Part shown: positions 1 through 12,500 of the stretch, piece by piece
Layout of the letters: the number at the start of each line of letters is the position of its first letter
Position numbering within the stretch: position 1 is the first letter of the stretch
Assembly: GCF_018320785.1 (NCBI RefSeq)
Contig: NC_054872.1
Location: 22,650,769 to 22,714,768, forward strand
Length of the DNA: 64,000 nucleotides
Source of the DNA: Cheilinus undulatus
Taxonomy: Eukaryota; Chordata; Actinopteri; Labriformes; Labridae
Direction: 5' to 3'
Translations under genes and position numbers: made by a program
Notes under the pieces: model-generated
Databases searched by the model: none
What the model was told of the DNA's origin: nothing
The model's input: the letters and a program-made list of their open reading frames with translations, nothing else

Positions 1-414
1 AATATTGGATGCCCAGGATTTTTTAGCCATGGTGTTGAAACAAGTGTCATTATCTTATTTTTACTAGATTTTATCAAGATTTGAAAATCTGCTGTTCTGG
101 CAGTTTTAACAATAATCTAATGATAAACAAATTGCAAGAGTAATATCTAAGACTTGAAATCCAAACACGAAAGCCAGAAATACAACAGTCAATAAATAGG
201 TCTCAACTTTATATTCACAAAAGCTTCTGGTAGCTCTCTCCATACAGAATCAATCTTAACTTAAACTTTTATTATTAAAGTGCACCTTTAACTTCATTCA
301 ACTTTTACCGCAATTCCCAAAGAGTTTTGAAAATTTTTAGTACTTTGCTTATTGACAAGTTAAAGATAGAATTTTTGCACTGAAATGTACAAAATACTTT
401 GGAAATAGCTACTC
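1..414. other. AT-rich non-coding DNA, no feature seen
   Basis: AT-rich sequence with no open frame resembling a known protein. If the CARMIL gene continues leftwards, this is intronic. Confidence 0.4.
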
Positions 415-1343
415 CTATACAAAGTATGGACAAAAATATTCAGCCACACCTGTTGATTATTGAATTCAGGTGTTTCAATCAGACCTGTTTTCACAGGTGT
501 ATGAAATCAAACACCTAGCCATGCAGTCTCCATTTGCAAACATTTTTGATACAAAATGGGTTGTTCTGAAAAGCTCAGTGACTTCAAGCGTGGTGCTGTG
601 ATAGATGTGAAGAATGTTCATGAAATTTCATCCCTGCTGGATAAACCACAGTCAACTGTAATTATCAGAAAGTGGAAGCGTTTAGGAACAACAGCAACTT
701 AGCCATGAATTCAAGACCATGTTAAATAACAGAGCGGGGTGAACAACTGCTAAGACACATGTTGCGTAAAAGTCGCCAACACTCTGCTTATTCCACAGCT
801 GAAGAGTTCTGAACTTCCACTGGCATCAATGTCAGCACAAAAACTTTTTCAGGGTTTGGACTAGGCCCCCTATCTCCAGTAAAGGACAATCTTAATACTC
901 CAGCATACCAAGACATTTTGGGCAATGCTATGCTTCCAACGTTGTGGCAACAGATTGAGGAAGGCCCTTTTCTTTTCCAACATGACTGTGCTCCAGTGCA
1001 CAAAGCAAGGACTGTAAAGGCATGGTCTGATGAATTCAGTGTGGAAGAACTTGAATGGCCCACACAAAGCCCTTACCTCAACTCCATCAAGCACCTTTTG
1101 GATGAGCTGGAATTGAGATTGTAGACTGAGCCTTCTTGTCCAGGGTTAGTGTCTGATCTTATAAATGCTCTACAGCACATGTTTAGACAGAACCAACCAA
1201 ATCTTGTGGAAACCCTTCCAAGAAAAGTGGAGGCCATTATAGCTGCAAAAAAGGGGGGCTAAGTACATGAATTGAAAACAATGTCAATACAGTCCCTGTT
1301 ATGTAATGGTCAGGAGACCAAATACATAAATCCATATAATGTG
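415..1343 (+). mobile_element. Decayed, internally deleted Tc1/mariner element (family A)
   Basis: The element opens with a terminal-repeat-like end near 415-450 and closes with a degraded inverted counterpart near 1310-1343. A transposase start is visible at 557, where the frame reads MGCSEKLSDFKRGAVID, and it is soon broken by a TAG after KRLGTTAT. A later segment at 918-1123 keeps the C-terminal catalytic part, with FLFQHDCAPVHKA (second Asp region) and EWPTQSPYLNSIKHL (the Glu region, where the usual NPIE is altered). The stretch that should hold the first catalytic Asp is missing, so this is an internal-deletion derivative and cannot encode an active enzyme. The copy at 8690-9024 belongs to the same family. 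Confidence 0.85.
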
Positions 1344-2660
1344 TCTATGTTTTAATTGAATAAAGTGGATGCATTTATAGGTAATTCAGAGATAGTGGTC
1401 TACTTATTCATATGCATTAGCCTGGTAATTGTTGGACAACTTTGGCCCGTTGTGTATGAGGCTACTCAACTGTGTAACTAACTGTGCTCTGTTTGGACCA
1501 TGTTTGCTGATGTCGACTGTTCATGCATGGCTGTATGTGCTGAAATATTCATGTATTTTATTTTATTATTGTGTTTGTGTGTGTGTGTGTTTTGCTGATA
1601 TTTCATTTTTGACCCTCCCCAGGAAGGCAAAGAGAGAGTAAGTGCAAAAATAAACCTGCAGATGCTTCTTTTATGTTGTTGTCGTGTCTGGTGCTGTGCC
1701 ATAAAGTGCTGACACACAGCTTCGGGCTGTGTGTGTCTTGTCTACTACACAACACAACGAAGGGATCCAAGAAACACACACACAGAACCAACTCCGCTGA
1801 TAATTCCTACTAATTAACCTGTTCTCTCAGCGGAGTCAGTCCAGCTCTCTACCTACGCCAAAGAGCCAAAAACAAGTTCAGTTTGATGGTTCAGTGCGGA
1901 TCCACAGTGTACTATAATTAGACTTCGACTAACTGAAACCAGCATCTGCACTCTGAAACAGTGCTGTGGTCGAGCTGGTCACAGTATGACACAGCGAATC
2001 AGCCTCATGGTGAGAGATCACCGTGGAGGGTGTTTCAGCTTCTTTCATCTTATTTAAATGCATGAAGAGATAACACTGGGCTCTGTTTCATCTGACGCAA
2101 AAACGTGGAACAAATGAGATTATTTCAGGCAGGAAACACTAAAATCTTAAATATATATCCATATATAGATCACTAGAAGAGATGAACCCAGTCACCGCTG
2201 AGGTTTCACAGCTGGAATAAACTATATTTGACACTGTCTGCTCTGAGCAGGAAGGTGGATTAAATCCTCACCACAGACAGCTGGGACCTGTCTGTGGTGT
2301 TGTTGGCATGTTTCTCTGCACACACTTCAACTGAGGGGAATTTTAGTGACCTAAAACTGTTAAAAGTAGTCTTAGAATGTGAGCTTTTGCTTTAAGGTCA
2401 CTTACCACAACAAAATGATTCATAAGCTGGCTGAGGCAGTTATGTCAGGGTGGTGCAACAAGACTAAGTAGAGATGAAGCACTGTTTTACACTGCTAGCA
2501 AATCACTGCCAACATAATTGAGACCTCAATTACAACAGTTCTTTAAATCTGTAATGTATACTGCGATGGGTTAAAAATATGGAAGCTGCATTCTGCAGTG
2601 CCACTTTTAATTGTTTCCTCTAAAAGAGATTTCGTCAGTTAGTTTAGCTTGATTGGTAGG
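1344..2660. other. Non-coding stretch, no gene seen
   Basis: No coding exon recognised. It holds a short GT microsatellite at about 1571-1591 and CA-rich DNA at about 1772-1783. The segment about 1690-2340 has a more balanced base composition and could be an old repeat, but I could not find its ends. Confidence 0.4.
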
Positions 2661-4946
2661 AAGTGCAGTAGAAAAAGTATTTGACACTTCCTGATCATCA
2701 AGTATTTTTTTTTTTACTTTTAGACTCAGATAACCCCAGTAAATAAAAAATGCAGTTTTAAATACTGACTTGATTTATTAAGGTAATAAAGCAGTCCAAC
2801 CCTATTTGGCTCCGTGTGAAGAAATAATTGTCCCCCTAAACTTAATAACTGGCCGTGCCACCCTTGGTGGCATCAACTGCAAGTAAAAGTTGGGAATAAC
2901 TGGTAATGAGTCTTTCACACCACTGTGGAGGAATTTTGGCCCACTCCTCTTTGTAGAATTTTTTAATCAAACCATGTTTGAGGGGTTTTGATCATGAAAA
3001 GCCTGGACGCACATTTTCCAAGAAGTTCAACTTATTTCTTATCAGCCAACAGAATATTTTCCCAAAAGTCAAGGGGATCATTAAAATTTGTTTTTTTGTT
3101 TTTAGCAAATGTGCGACAAGCCTTTTTGTTCTTTTTGGTCAGCAGTAGTTTTCACCTGGGAAATTTTCCTTGGATAGCATTTTTGCCCAGTCTCTTTCTT
3201 ATTGTTGCATCATGAACACTGACCTTAACTGAGTCAATCAAGATTTGCATGTCTTTAGACGTTGTTCTGGTTCTTTTGTGACTTCATGAATGAGTCATTG
3301 ATGCGTTCTTGAAGTAATTTTGGTAGCCTGGCCACTCCTGGGAAGGTTCACCACTGTTCCATGTTTTCTCAATTTGTGGATAATGGCTCTCACCATGGTT
3401 TGCTGAACTTCCAAACCTTGGAAATTGCTTTCTAAGTGTTTTTAGACTGATAGATGTCAGTAACTTTCTCATCTGTTCTTGAATTTCTTTAGATTGTGGC
3501 ATGAGGATAGGGGTGTGCAGTATATGGGGTAGACGGTATAAATGATAAAAATTTGGCCTGCGGTAGAGATTTGGACTCTACCGACCAATCGCGGTAACGC
3601 TTATTGATGACGTCATCGTATCTGCCTCAGTGTGACAATGGCTTTAAGCACAGAGACCAGAGACTACGTAGAGGTGCGTGGTAAAATTAATACCATCCCA
3701 CAGCTGGTGGAGAGAGTGAGTTGTGACACACAGCTCAGGCTGAGTCTATAGCACGTTCACTTCTAGCATTACGTGTAGCCTGGTAACTAACCGAATGTCA
3801 AGGACTCTTGCCGCTGTAACTAGGCACAGTTAGCAGGCAAAAACACGTGTTTTTTCCTCTCAAAGTCTGACGGCTGTACCGCAATAAAGTCAGTGTGCTG
3901 TCTCTGTCAGCCTGCCTGGGGCTGTAACACAAGCTAAGTGCTGCTTTGGCTGGTCTCAGAGCCCAGCGCTGCTGCTCTTCCTCTTACAATGACTTAAACA
4001 ACCGTTTAAAATTCTATTTTAACTTATGACTTTCTTTTCTAAGTCCACAATGAGTTAAAGATCTAGCCTGCAACATTAAATGAGGTCAGAAAAGCTGCTG
4101 TAAACTAGCCGTATTCTCCGGTACGGTAGCCAAAGCTAAGCTAACTCAATGCTGAACACAATACTTCCGTCAAGCTCTTCAAAATAAAAGTCCACAGCTG
4201 TTATTTTTCTGAAACGCTTTTATTGTGAATGCCTTCACTAGGAAATGTGTTCAAGTCATTAGCAGCTTAACACACCTCATCAGGTTAGCGATGAAATGCA
4301 AAACTTGGAGTGCAGTTAGACAGAAGTAAACCTAGAGAGACTTAAGGAAAAATTAAACATGTTTTCTGTGTTCCTATACTTGGAGATAAATTGAGTATGT
4401 CATCAAAGACTTGTTTTAAGGGGAGAAGGGGGTTAATAACACTTGAATTTGGATTAAAAAGCATTATCTCTTTTTAAATTTTGTAATACCATGATATAAT
4501 ACCGTTATCCTCAAAGGCAAGAAAAATACAGTGATATGATTTTTAGGCCATATCGCCCAAGCCGACATGAGGAGTTGCTTTTTCTGATCTCCTGGCCCAC
4601 TTCACTTTGTCAGACAGGTTCTATTTAAGGAATTTCTTGATTCAACAGGTCTGGTAGCAATCAGGCCTGGGTATGGCTAGTTAAATTGAACTCAGCTTTC
4701 CAAGATTGTGGTTAATCACAGTTAAATCATGATTTAAAAATGGGGCAATTACTTTTTCACATAGGGCCAGGTAGTTTAGGATGGATTTTTCCCTTGATGA
4801 ATATAATTATCATTTTAAAACTGCATCTTGTATTTACTCAGGTTATTTCTGTCTAATATCAAAATTTGTTTGATGATCGGAAACATTTAAGCATGAAAAA
4901 TATGCAAATCAGGAAGGGGGTAAATACTTTTTTTCACAGCACTGTA
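2661..4946 (-). mobile_element. Tc1-type element with long inverted repeats, interrupted by a hAT-like insertion
   Basis: The left end (about 2661-2850) and right end (about 4740-4944) are inverted copies of each other. Both contain AAAAAGTATTTG, then a block with ATGCAGTTTTAAA, then a GTGAAGAAATAATTG or GTGAAAAAGTAATTG block. The right end finishes CACAGCACTG followed by TA, as expected for Tc1/mariner targets. The interior (2870-3506 and 4573-4740) resembles the antisense of degraded Tc1 transposase DNA with no intact frame. The continuity is broken at 3507-4564 by another element. The copy is old and non-autonomous. Confidence 0.75.
3507..4564. mobile_element. Nested hAT-like non-autonomous element
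   Basis: This 1058-bp block interrupts the Tc1-type element. It is flanked by gcatgagg (3499-3506) and acatgagg (4565-4572), an 8-bp duplication matching at 7 of 8 positions, typical of hAT insertion. Its ends are imperfect inverted repeats: the left reads TAGGGGTGTGCAGTATATGG, and the right, on the opposite strand, reads TCGGCTTGGGCGATATGG. No transposase frame is visible, so this is a MITE-like derivative. The removal test is clean, because the host element's sequence resumes on either side. Confidence 0.7.
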
Positions 4947-7900
4947 TGTAAATAGGTAGGTTGGTAGGCCAAATGATCCCAAATTGGGAAGCTGTGGTAT
5001 TATGGCAGCATGTTTTTAGAGTAAATAAAGCAGCAGATGAGAAATCACACATTAAATAAACTCCAAAAAAAGTAAAGACTTTTAATAACCATAAATTCAA
5101 TGTAACATTCACACTAAATTTCTACAGCAAACAAAAATTGAAGAAAGTTTTTTAATGTAAGCAGATGAAAATAAGAGTACAAACTAAAAACTAAAGTAAA
5201 TACTCCCTTTGAATTCCTCAGTGTGGCTGTCTTATCTAGTTCAGTTGACAAAGCACAGATCATTGAAGACAGCTCTATCATTTATACTCAGCAGGGACAC
5301 CGTGACCTCTTGGACACTGTTGTTCTGCCTGGTTAGCTCTGAATGTCAACCCAATTATGTTAATAATCACCGCTGCATTGTGGTTAATAACAGAGGACTT
5401 TAAAAGAGAGTTAACTATTTAATAAACACAATGATTGTGTGCCAAACACCATTTTATGTCTGTCTGAACTCAGGCTGACCTTGAGTAAAAGGACAGAGAA
5501 CAGTATTTCTATGTTCATATCCACTCAGGCAAGCAAAGGACATAAGACGCACTGAAAATATAAAATGATTCCCAACCTCAGAAATGAAAACAAAGCAAGG
5601 AGGGAGTACTGTAAGGTCAGAGTCTGCCTTCACCACAAGTCTGAAAAAATAAACACCCACTGAATAGTTTGTAGAAACTAGAATTACTGTTTTATGACTC
5701 CAAAAAAAAAAAAAAAAAAAACAGTCAGGTTTCCAGAAAAATAACAATGTCAACAATGTCACTGTTGCTGGTCGTGATGGTGGGGTGGTCTTCATTTATT
5801 GGAGGACTTAACACTTAAAATGTCTGTAACATGCACTCCTGGAAACTGCTAAAAAAAACTAAAACAAAAACCAAAAAAAAAAAAAAGACAGCAGGAGCAC
5901 CTTTTTTGACCCCTGCTGCTCGCTTGTGATGAATGTCCTGAATATTTCCTGCTGTATTCTCAAATCAGCTCAAACTGCACACAGAAATCGTATACCTCGA
6001 GACTGGCAGGAAAAAGACCAGGTAAGACTGAGGTGAAAAATACTGCTGTTTGCATAAACTGTCACAAAGTGATTGGACGAAAGTTCTGTCTGTCACATTC
6101 ATTCATTATGGGCCAATCAGAGCAACAAGACGAAATGAGGGAGTAGACACGCACAGCTCTGCTACGTAAATTAAGCTCAGCAGGCAGGTTCTGAATGGTG
6201 GAGCTTGTTGGTGGACAAAACTCACGCTGGGGCCAGTTGGTAGAATTGAAAAAAACATTCTATCCACCAAGAAAGGCTTTTAGTGTGGTTTTTCCTGTGT
6301 TTTAATAAAGAAATGTGGCCCAGATTGGATAAAACATCCAAATGAATTGCCCCATCAGCAGCCATTGTGTGTGCCAGCTTACAGTACAACTAAACCGTGA
6401 CTCATTCTCCTCAAATGATGCTGATTGGTCATGTCCTTTCTCAGACCTGGCACAATCGTTTTAGACCGGAGCCTTGCACGATGGACTTGCCTGATGACAG
6501 ACATGGAATCTGGCTGATCCATCAGTCTGGCCTGACCACCAGACTTTTATCAGATCATCATTTAATGCAAGTGGGTGTTTGTTAACATTCAGATAAGTCC
6601 ACTCTGAACGTTGAAATGTTAATTTAATACCTGTTAATTTAAAGGCATTTAAAAATGTAAAACTTCTTACTGAAGCGGTAACGATGTAGACTATCATACA
6701 TGCAAACCCAACAATCCATTAAACTATAGGAATACAAAACTTTCTCTTTACTGTAAAACCCTGCAATAATCACAGCTAAATTTATAGGAATATTATCATA
6801 GATATTAAAACAGTGAAAACTGATTGTTTATATTCCACCATTAACTGCCATTAGAGCTAGCTCTGCTTATTAGAGTGAGAATGAAAATGTCTATGAATAA
6901 TAAATGATTCTGAAAGTAACTACACTCTTAAAAAAACTTCAGCATCCTTTAGCAAAGACATGATACCATCTTCTTTTACCAAAGGGAAATGAAAATGACT
7001 TGCTCTGCAGCCTTCAAGGAAAACTTTTTAGTAAAATGGCCAAAAGAACGTGCTGGTTCCCATGAGAGGACATTAAAGGTGATCATCAGGGAGTCCAGAA
7101 CTGGGTCATTTCCATTTTCCCGCTACCCCTAATGACAGGCCTCCAGGTTAAAGAAAAGGAGAGGACAATAGCGGAAAAGGGATTCTTCAGCTTTATGTTT
7201 TGGTCTTTTTTTTTTTTTTTTGCCTGGGTTCTTTAATAATTAGTTCCTATAAAAACATTACAGTGCAATCAAGTTCAAAGATGTTAGTCTTTAATGATCT
7301 GGCTTATTTTGATGGCTTGGTTCTTTTTATAAGAGACTGCTGAGCTTTCTCTTGGCATACCACTGGATTACTCCTCAGTAAAGCTGTCTCGTACTCAATT
7401 TTCTCCCTGGCTGTTATCAGCAGAGTCATGTAAGGACAGGCAGCAAGAATGAGGACTCAGAAAAATACAGAGAGATTCATGGAGTTTTCTGGCCTTTAAA
7501 AATCATTACTGCAGAATGGATAAATTACTTTTAGAATTACAAAATTAACATGTTAAAAAACTAACCTGATTCAACTGTATTAGCGGGAAAGGTCTGAATA
7601 TATAGAAAAATTAATAAATTAGAACCTGTGAAAAAATTTCAAGGCTGTCCAAAATTTACAATGCCGAACATTAAAATCTCACGGTCAAAATAAAGGCCCA
7701 GCTCTTGTTTGACAAAATCAGTGAAAATCTTCATTTCAACATAAATAAAACTGAAAGTCAAGTTTCCTTTAGTCGATTGTTAGGGATAATGTGTTTAAAG
7801 TTTGAAATAGAGGTTTTAAAGTGTATGAACACTTAAGTTGAGCAGATCTGTGCTCTAGTAGCTTGTTTGATTTCAACCTAAGGAGAAAGATCTCACATGC

Positions 7901-8689
7901 TTTTTGCACCTTAAAAGTAAAACACCATATTTTGGCACTTAAGAATAAGACTTTTATCTGCACTTCTCTCATTTTATTCATGTTAATGTGCAGATTTGTT
8001 TCACACTGTGTCATCTATCAGTGCCACTCCCAAATACACAGCAAACAATGAGAAGCAATAAAGCAGTTAACTATTAGTGACAGCCTCTGGCTGGGACAAG
8101 CACACGCCCAAACACTTTCCTTTATTCCCACTAAGAGATCAAGAGGAAACGAACGCTGTGCCAACCCTCTGGTGCGTCAGTTTACATGGAAGCCAAGGAT
8201 CTGTGAATGAGTAACACTGATACATGACAACAGGAAGCCCTGTGATCCCTGAGGAGCCAACATCAGTGAGGCGCTTCTATCCAGCAGGTATAAGGTTTCC
8301 CATGGTTAACTTTGTAGTGAAGCATGAATACAAGCTAATATTTGACAGCTGGCTCTGGCCACAAGAGCAAACAGGGCTGCTGAGATTTACCTTTGTTTTG
8401 TTCCTCATCGACCAAAGGAAGAATAGAAACTTTGATGATGAAAATAGTTACTTGGGTAATCATTAATCTGATTCCAGTTGTTCCTAAGGAGAACAACACA
8501 CTGCATTGACTTTTCCTATAAATCATTATTAAAAAATGTCAAAACGTTTCATTTAAATCTATAAATCAGCCTGCTAAAACTGAGAAAGTAGCCAATATAA
8601 TGAAAATCGTGAATTTTAGAACAAATTTTCAGCTGATCTCTGTACATGATTTGGAGATGCAATATATGAACAAATTCTTCCCAAAGGTG
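4947..8689. other. Non-coding stretch, no gene seen
   Basis: AT-rich DNA without recognisable exons. It contains a 20-base A run at 5702-5721 and a poly-T run near 7207-7222. The open frames here are short and show no protein family signature. Confidence 0.45.
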
Positions 8690-9024
8690 CTGAGGTCAGG
8701 GCTCTATGTGGGCCAGTCAAGTTCTTCAACACTGAACTCGTCAAACATCTTCTTTGTAGTCCTTCCTTTGTGCAGTGGGGCACAGTCATGTTGGAATAGA
8801 AAGGGGCCTTCCTCAAACTGCTGCCACAAAGTTGGAAGTGTAGCATTGCCCAAATGATTTGGTATGCTGGAGCAGTAAGGTTGGCCTTCAATGGAGGTAA
8901 GGGGCCTGGCCCAAACCCTGAAAAACAGCCTGAAACCATTATCCCTCCTCCACCAAACTTCACAGTTGGCACCCAGCATTCAGAAAGGTAACATTGTCCT
9001 GGCATCCTGTCCATATATACGTTT
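8690..9024 (-). mobile_element. Tc1/mariner transposase fragment (family A), antisense
   Basis: Read on the minus strand, two overlapping frames give VPTVKFGGGGIMVSGCFSG, the Tc1 glycine-rich block, then GPGPLPPLKANL in one frame. The other frame gives GNATLPTLWQQFEEGPF, then FLFQHDCAPLHKGRT (second catalytic Asp) and EELDWPT. A frameshift separates the halves. The same peptides occur in the element at 415-1343, so both copies are one family. No complete inverted repeats were found; CTGTCCATATATAC near 9008-9021 may be a remnant of one end. Confidence 0.85.
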
Positions 9025-9117
9025 GGGGAGGCGAACTCTTGCAGTTGTTTTTATGACAAAAAAATGTTAGGGGATCACCATTGTCTGTAAGATTCATTTT
9101 AGTTTCAGTTTATTAAG

Positions 9118-9503
9118 TAGATGTGGAGATTTCAGTGGAAAGTTGAAAACTGTGTAAGAGAAAAATAGTGAAACACCAAAGTCAGCTGGATTCATCATCT
9201 AGAAACCCTGACTTTCAATATGAAATTGTGATACTTTGATTTTCACCCCTCCTGCTCTCTTGTGATGAATTTCCTGAATAATTCTGTTTGTACTCTGTTC
9301 AGCAGAAAGCATCCTCTGGGAGATATGAATTTTAGTACAAATTTGGTGCTGATTACTGTATATGATTTGTAAAACCAAACATATTAGTTAAAAAATAGTA
9401 GATGTGGAGATTACAGTGGAAAGTTGAAAACTGTTTGCTGCTACATTACAAGAAAAATGAGTAACACAAAAACCAGCAGGATACATCATCTTCAAACCAT
9501 GAG
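9118..9503. repeat. Pair of direct repeats about 280 bp apart
   Basis: A block of about 95 bases starting TAGATGTGGAGATT at 9118-9210 recurs at 9398-9503. Both copies contain CAGTGGAAAGTTGAAAACTG and end with an ATCATCT-plus-AAACC segment. The sequence just before each copy also has counterparts near 8610-8650 and 9330-9370. This suggests a tandemly duplicated piece of an older repeat; the family was not identified. Confidence 0.6.
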
Positions 9504-12500
9504 TTTCTGTATGAAATGTTTTCCCTTTGGGAAAATGTGTTAATATTTCACTTAGAAGGACGAGTTTTTTTTTTTCTAATTGTGTTATCAAAAAGTCATT
9601 TGAATTGATCTGCTGGGATCTGTCAACATAAGCAGATTTCACTGCCATCAATTCATAGCTGATACACATCCATGAAACCAAACATGTTAACCTCAAGGTG
9701 TACTTAAAGAAAGCTGAGGGGATCAAGTGAGTATTGAAATCCAGTGCCATACTGGTACCAACACATCCGATACCACTGGACTGAAATACAGCACAGATTC
9801 CAATGCCTCATGTTGGTACCCTGCCAACATCGCTGCAAACCTCTGCTACTCAAAATGAAAGGCATGAGAATGTGAAAATTCTTGTTAGTCCCTCGTGTAA
9901 GGCTAGTATATGAGTTTTGCTTAAGCCTCTTACTTAAAAAGCCACAACTCCTTTTCTTTTCCTGCCTTACTGCCATCTTTTTAAGATATGCCTCCCAACC
10001 CTCTATGGTACTGAGACAGCTTTAATGTCCATACTGACTTTTAACACTTTCTTTTATTATAAAAGTATCAATTCAGGCACAGTTTAACCACTAGAAACAT
10101 TTTAAAAGTATCAATTTTAGGAAAACCCAAAGAATACTAATCCCTGCTCAGTTACGTATCCTCTTCGGAGTACTGATGTGTCGAAATTTATGGTAATCCC
10201 AAGCAGTGTGGAAAACTGACATCATAGTAGAAGTGCAAAAAGTTGCAGTTCTTCAGGTGTCCACTTGAGGCTGTCTGCAAAAGTCAAGGAAGTCCTATTA
10301 ACAGCCATATTAAAATTCAAATTTTTACAGGAGAAATGAACACGTTTACAACCTGGTTTATGACATGATTTTGGTCTAAGGTGTTCATGACTTTATTGGT
10401 ACACACTGTATGGACAGTTACTGTTTTAAAATCATCCATTTAGAAAAATATGAAGGCTAAGATAAATATAATTAGGGGTGTAGGTTCTCCGATAAACAGG
10501 TTAGCGCATTGCAGATGTTAGCCAGGAAGTTAAAGGCTTTTGTCAGTTGCTTGGCTGGCCAAAAGCTAGTTATGAGTCAGCATTTATACAATGTTAGCCA
10601 CCATGGCTATGCTTCAGTGTTTGTAATTAATACAGCATATGAGCAGTCAAATCAACAGTTGTCAGCATAGTTTGCTCTGTGGAGGATAAACTAACAGAGC
10701 ATTATTGATCATATATAAAGTGTGTATTACACTGATTCTTGTGTTTGTTTATTGGTGTTGAATAGCAGCAACATTAGCAACTTTTAGTCTTTGTATAAAC
10801 TTTCAAACTAACTGTACATTTTTCAAAAAGTTGACAGCATTGTCTGTAAAGCTTCAAACAACTTCAGTGGTAATCTGTGTCTGTTCCTCTGTGAGAGATT
10901 TAGCCTACAATGGACAGCTGTTTCTTTGTCATTCTTCTCTTTTCCCTCCTTCATCCCCTCTGCCCCGTACAGTATGTGTCATTTTCTCTTTTTTTCTCCT
11001 CCTTTTCTTCATCCACCTTCCTCTCCCCCTCCCCCCAGGTGTGTTTGATGGACTGATGTTATTAGCTCTACTTCCTTCATCCCTCTGTCTTCAAAGGAAG
11101 AAGATGACTGTATCTATCAGGGTTTAGTGCGCTTAAGAGATGCCTGGGGCACTGTAGAGCTCCACTCTTGTGTCTCAGAGGAGCTTGGTGGGAAAAAAAA
11201 GATGGGTACCCTTTGTGTGTGTTTGACAGACAAGCAAACTGATAAGGAAATCACCATATTGCTTTCTTCATTACATGTGTAGATTACAGAGTGGAAGCGT
11301 AATGTGTTGTCTGTGGTAAATCAAGCGCTCTACTCTATGTGGCTGCAGGGTGCTGACAATACAAGTTCGATAAATGTAATTTAATGCCATCATATCTGGG
11401 CTTTAAATCACAGCAGGAGATAGATGGGTTCATATTTTACATTTGATGATATATACTCTGATACACCGCACATATAGTTTATGTAGGAGAAAGTCACATG
11501 TGTCATAATGGTAGACAGATGCTCTACATTCATAATATGGTCACTCAGAGTCTAACATGGAGAAATGGACAATGTAAACAGGAAACTGGTTACAAAGACA
11601 ATATATGAGCTTAGCGTTTGTCTCATACAACTAAAATGTATCTAAATATCAACGTTTGTTTAGAATGGCGGTTCAAAATTGAAGAACTGAAGGATGATAT
11701 TTTGTCATTTAAGAATATACAAAAACTAAGGTTTTCAGAAATGTTGATATTCTATACTTATCAATTAGCGATGGCAATGTAAAGTACCACAGCTTAAAAA
11801 GAAAACAATACCAGTTTAATAAGAGGGGTGCAGAGGAGAGAAATAAATTTTTCAAAAATTACAAGTAAAATCCTAGTAAAAACCGTCTAAACTGTATAAA
11901 TATGCTGACAATGTGTCGTTGCCAAAGTGCATCTCACATTTATTTAATTGCAAAGCTGGTCTAAAATAAAAATATATGTGGAGGTCTCATAAGATACTAC
12001 AACAGTGGTGGACAAAAAGTCCCTGACATGTTTGTGTTCTCCCTCAGCCATTTCCTCCATAATCGTCCTTTCAAACCCAGTGTTGGTGCAGAACAACAAA
12101 CAGAGGTTTATTTGTTCAGTGCGGTCAAGCAGAGCGTTGATACAAACTCACAGAGTCATTCTCATGCTCTGCGTCTGGATGAAATACCAGAGCCACTCCA
12201 CGGGAATTCCTCACTTCCCAGTACTGGCTCCCACTTCTTTGCATTGTTTTACATGATAAGTGTACTACAGGCCTCAGTTTCTAGCTCCTACATGGCAACA
12301 TTGTTTTCATAACTACTTAGAGGGAATGAGTCCCAAGTAGATCAATGTCTGGACTAGATTGGAAAAATTATTTTCATTGGTCCAAATTTTATAAACTATG
12401 GTACACTGGAAAAAGTAGGACAACAACTTAAAGGAATATCACTTAAACCCTATTCATATACAAAACTCCTAAAAAGTTCCAGGAGCCCAATTTTCTTTCA

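Noticed and set aside
788..1094. Antisense open frames of 91 and 74 codons at the first Tc1 copy
   Set aside because: They are shadows of the decayed transposase on the plus strand.
10925..11127. Polypyrimidine tract ending in CCCCAG followed by an open segment on the plus strand
   Set aside because: It looks like an acceptor and exon, but the peptide matches nothing I know and there is no donor or partner exon that fits. It is also on the strand opposite to all supported genes.
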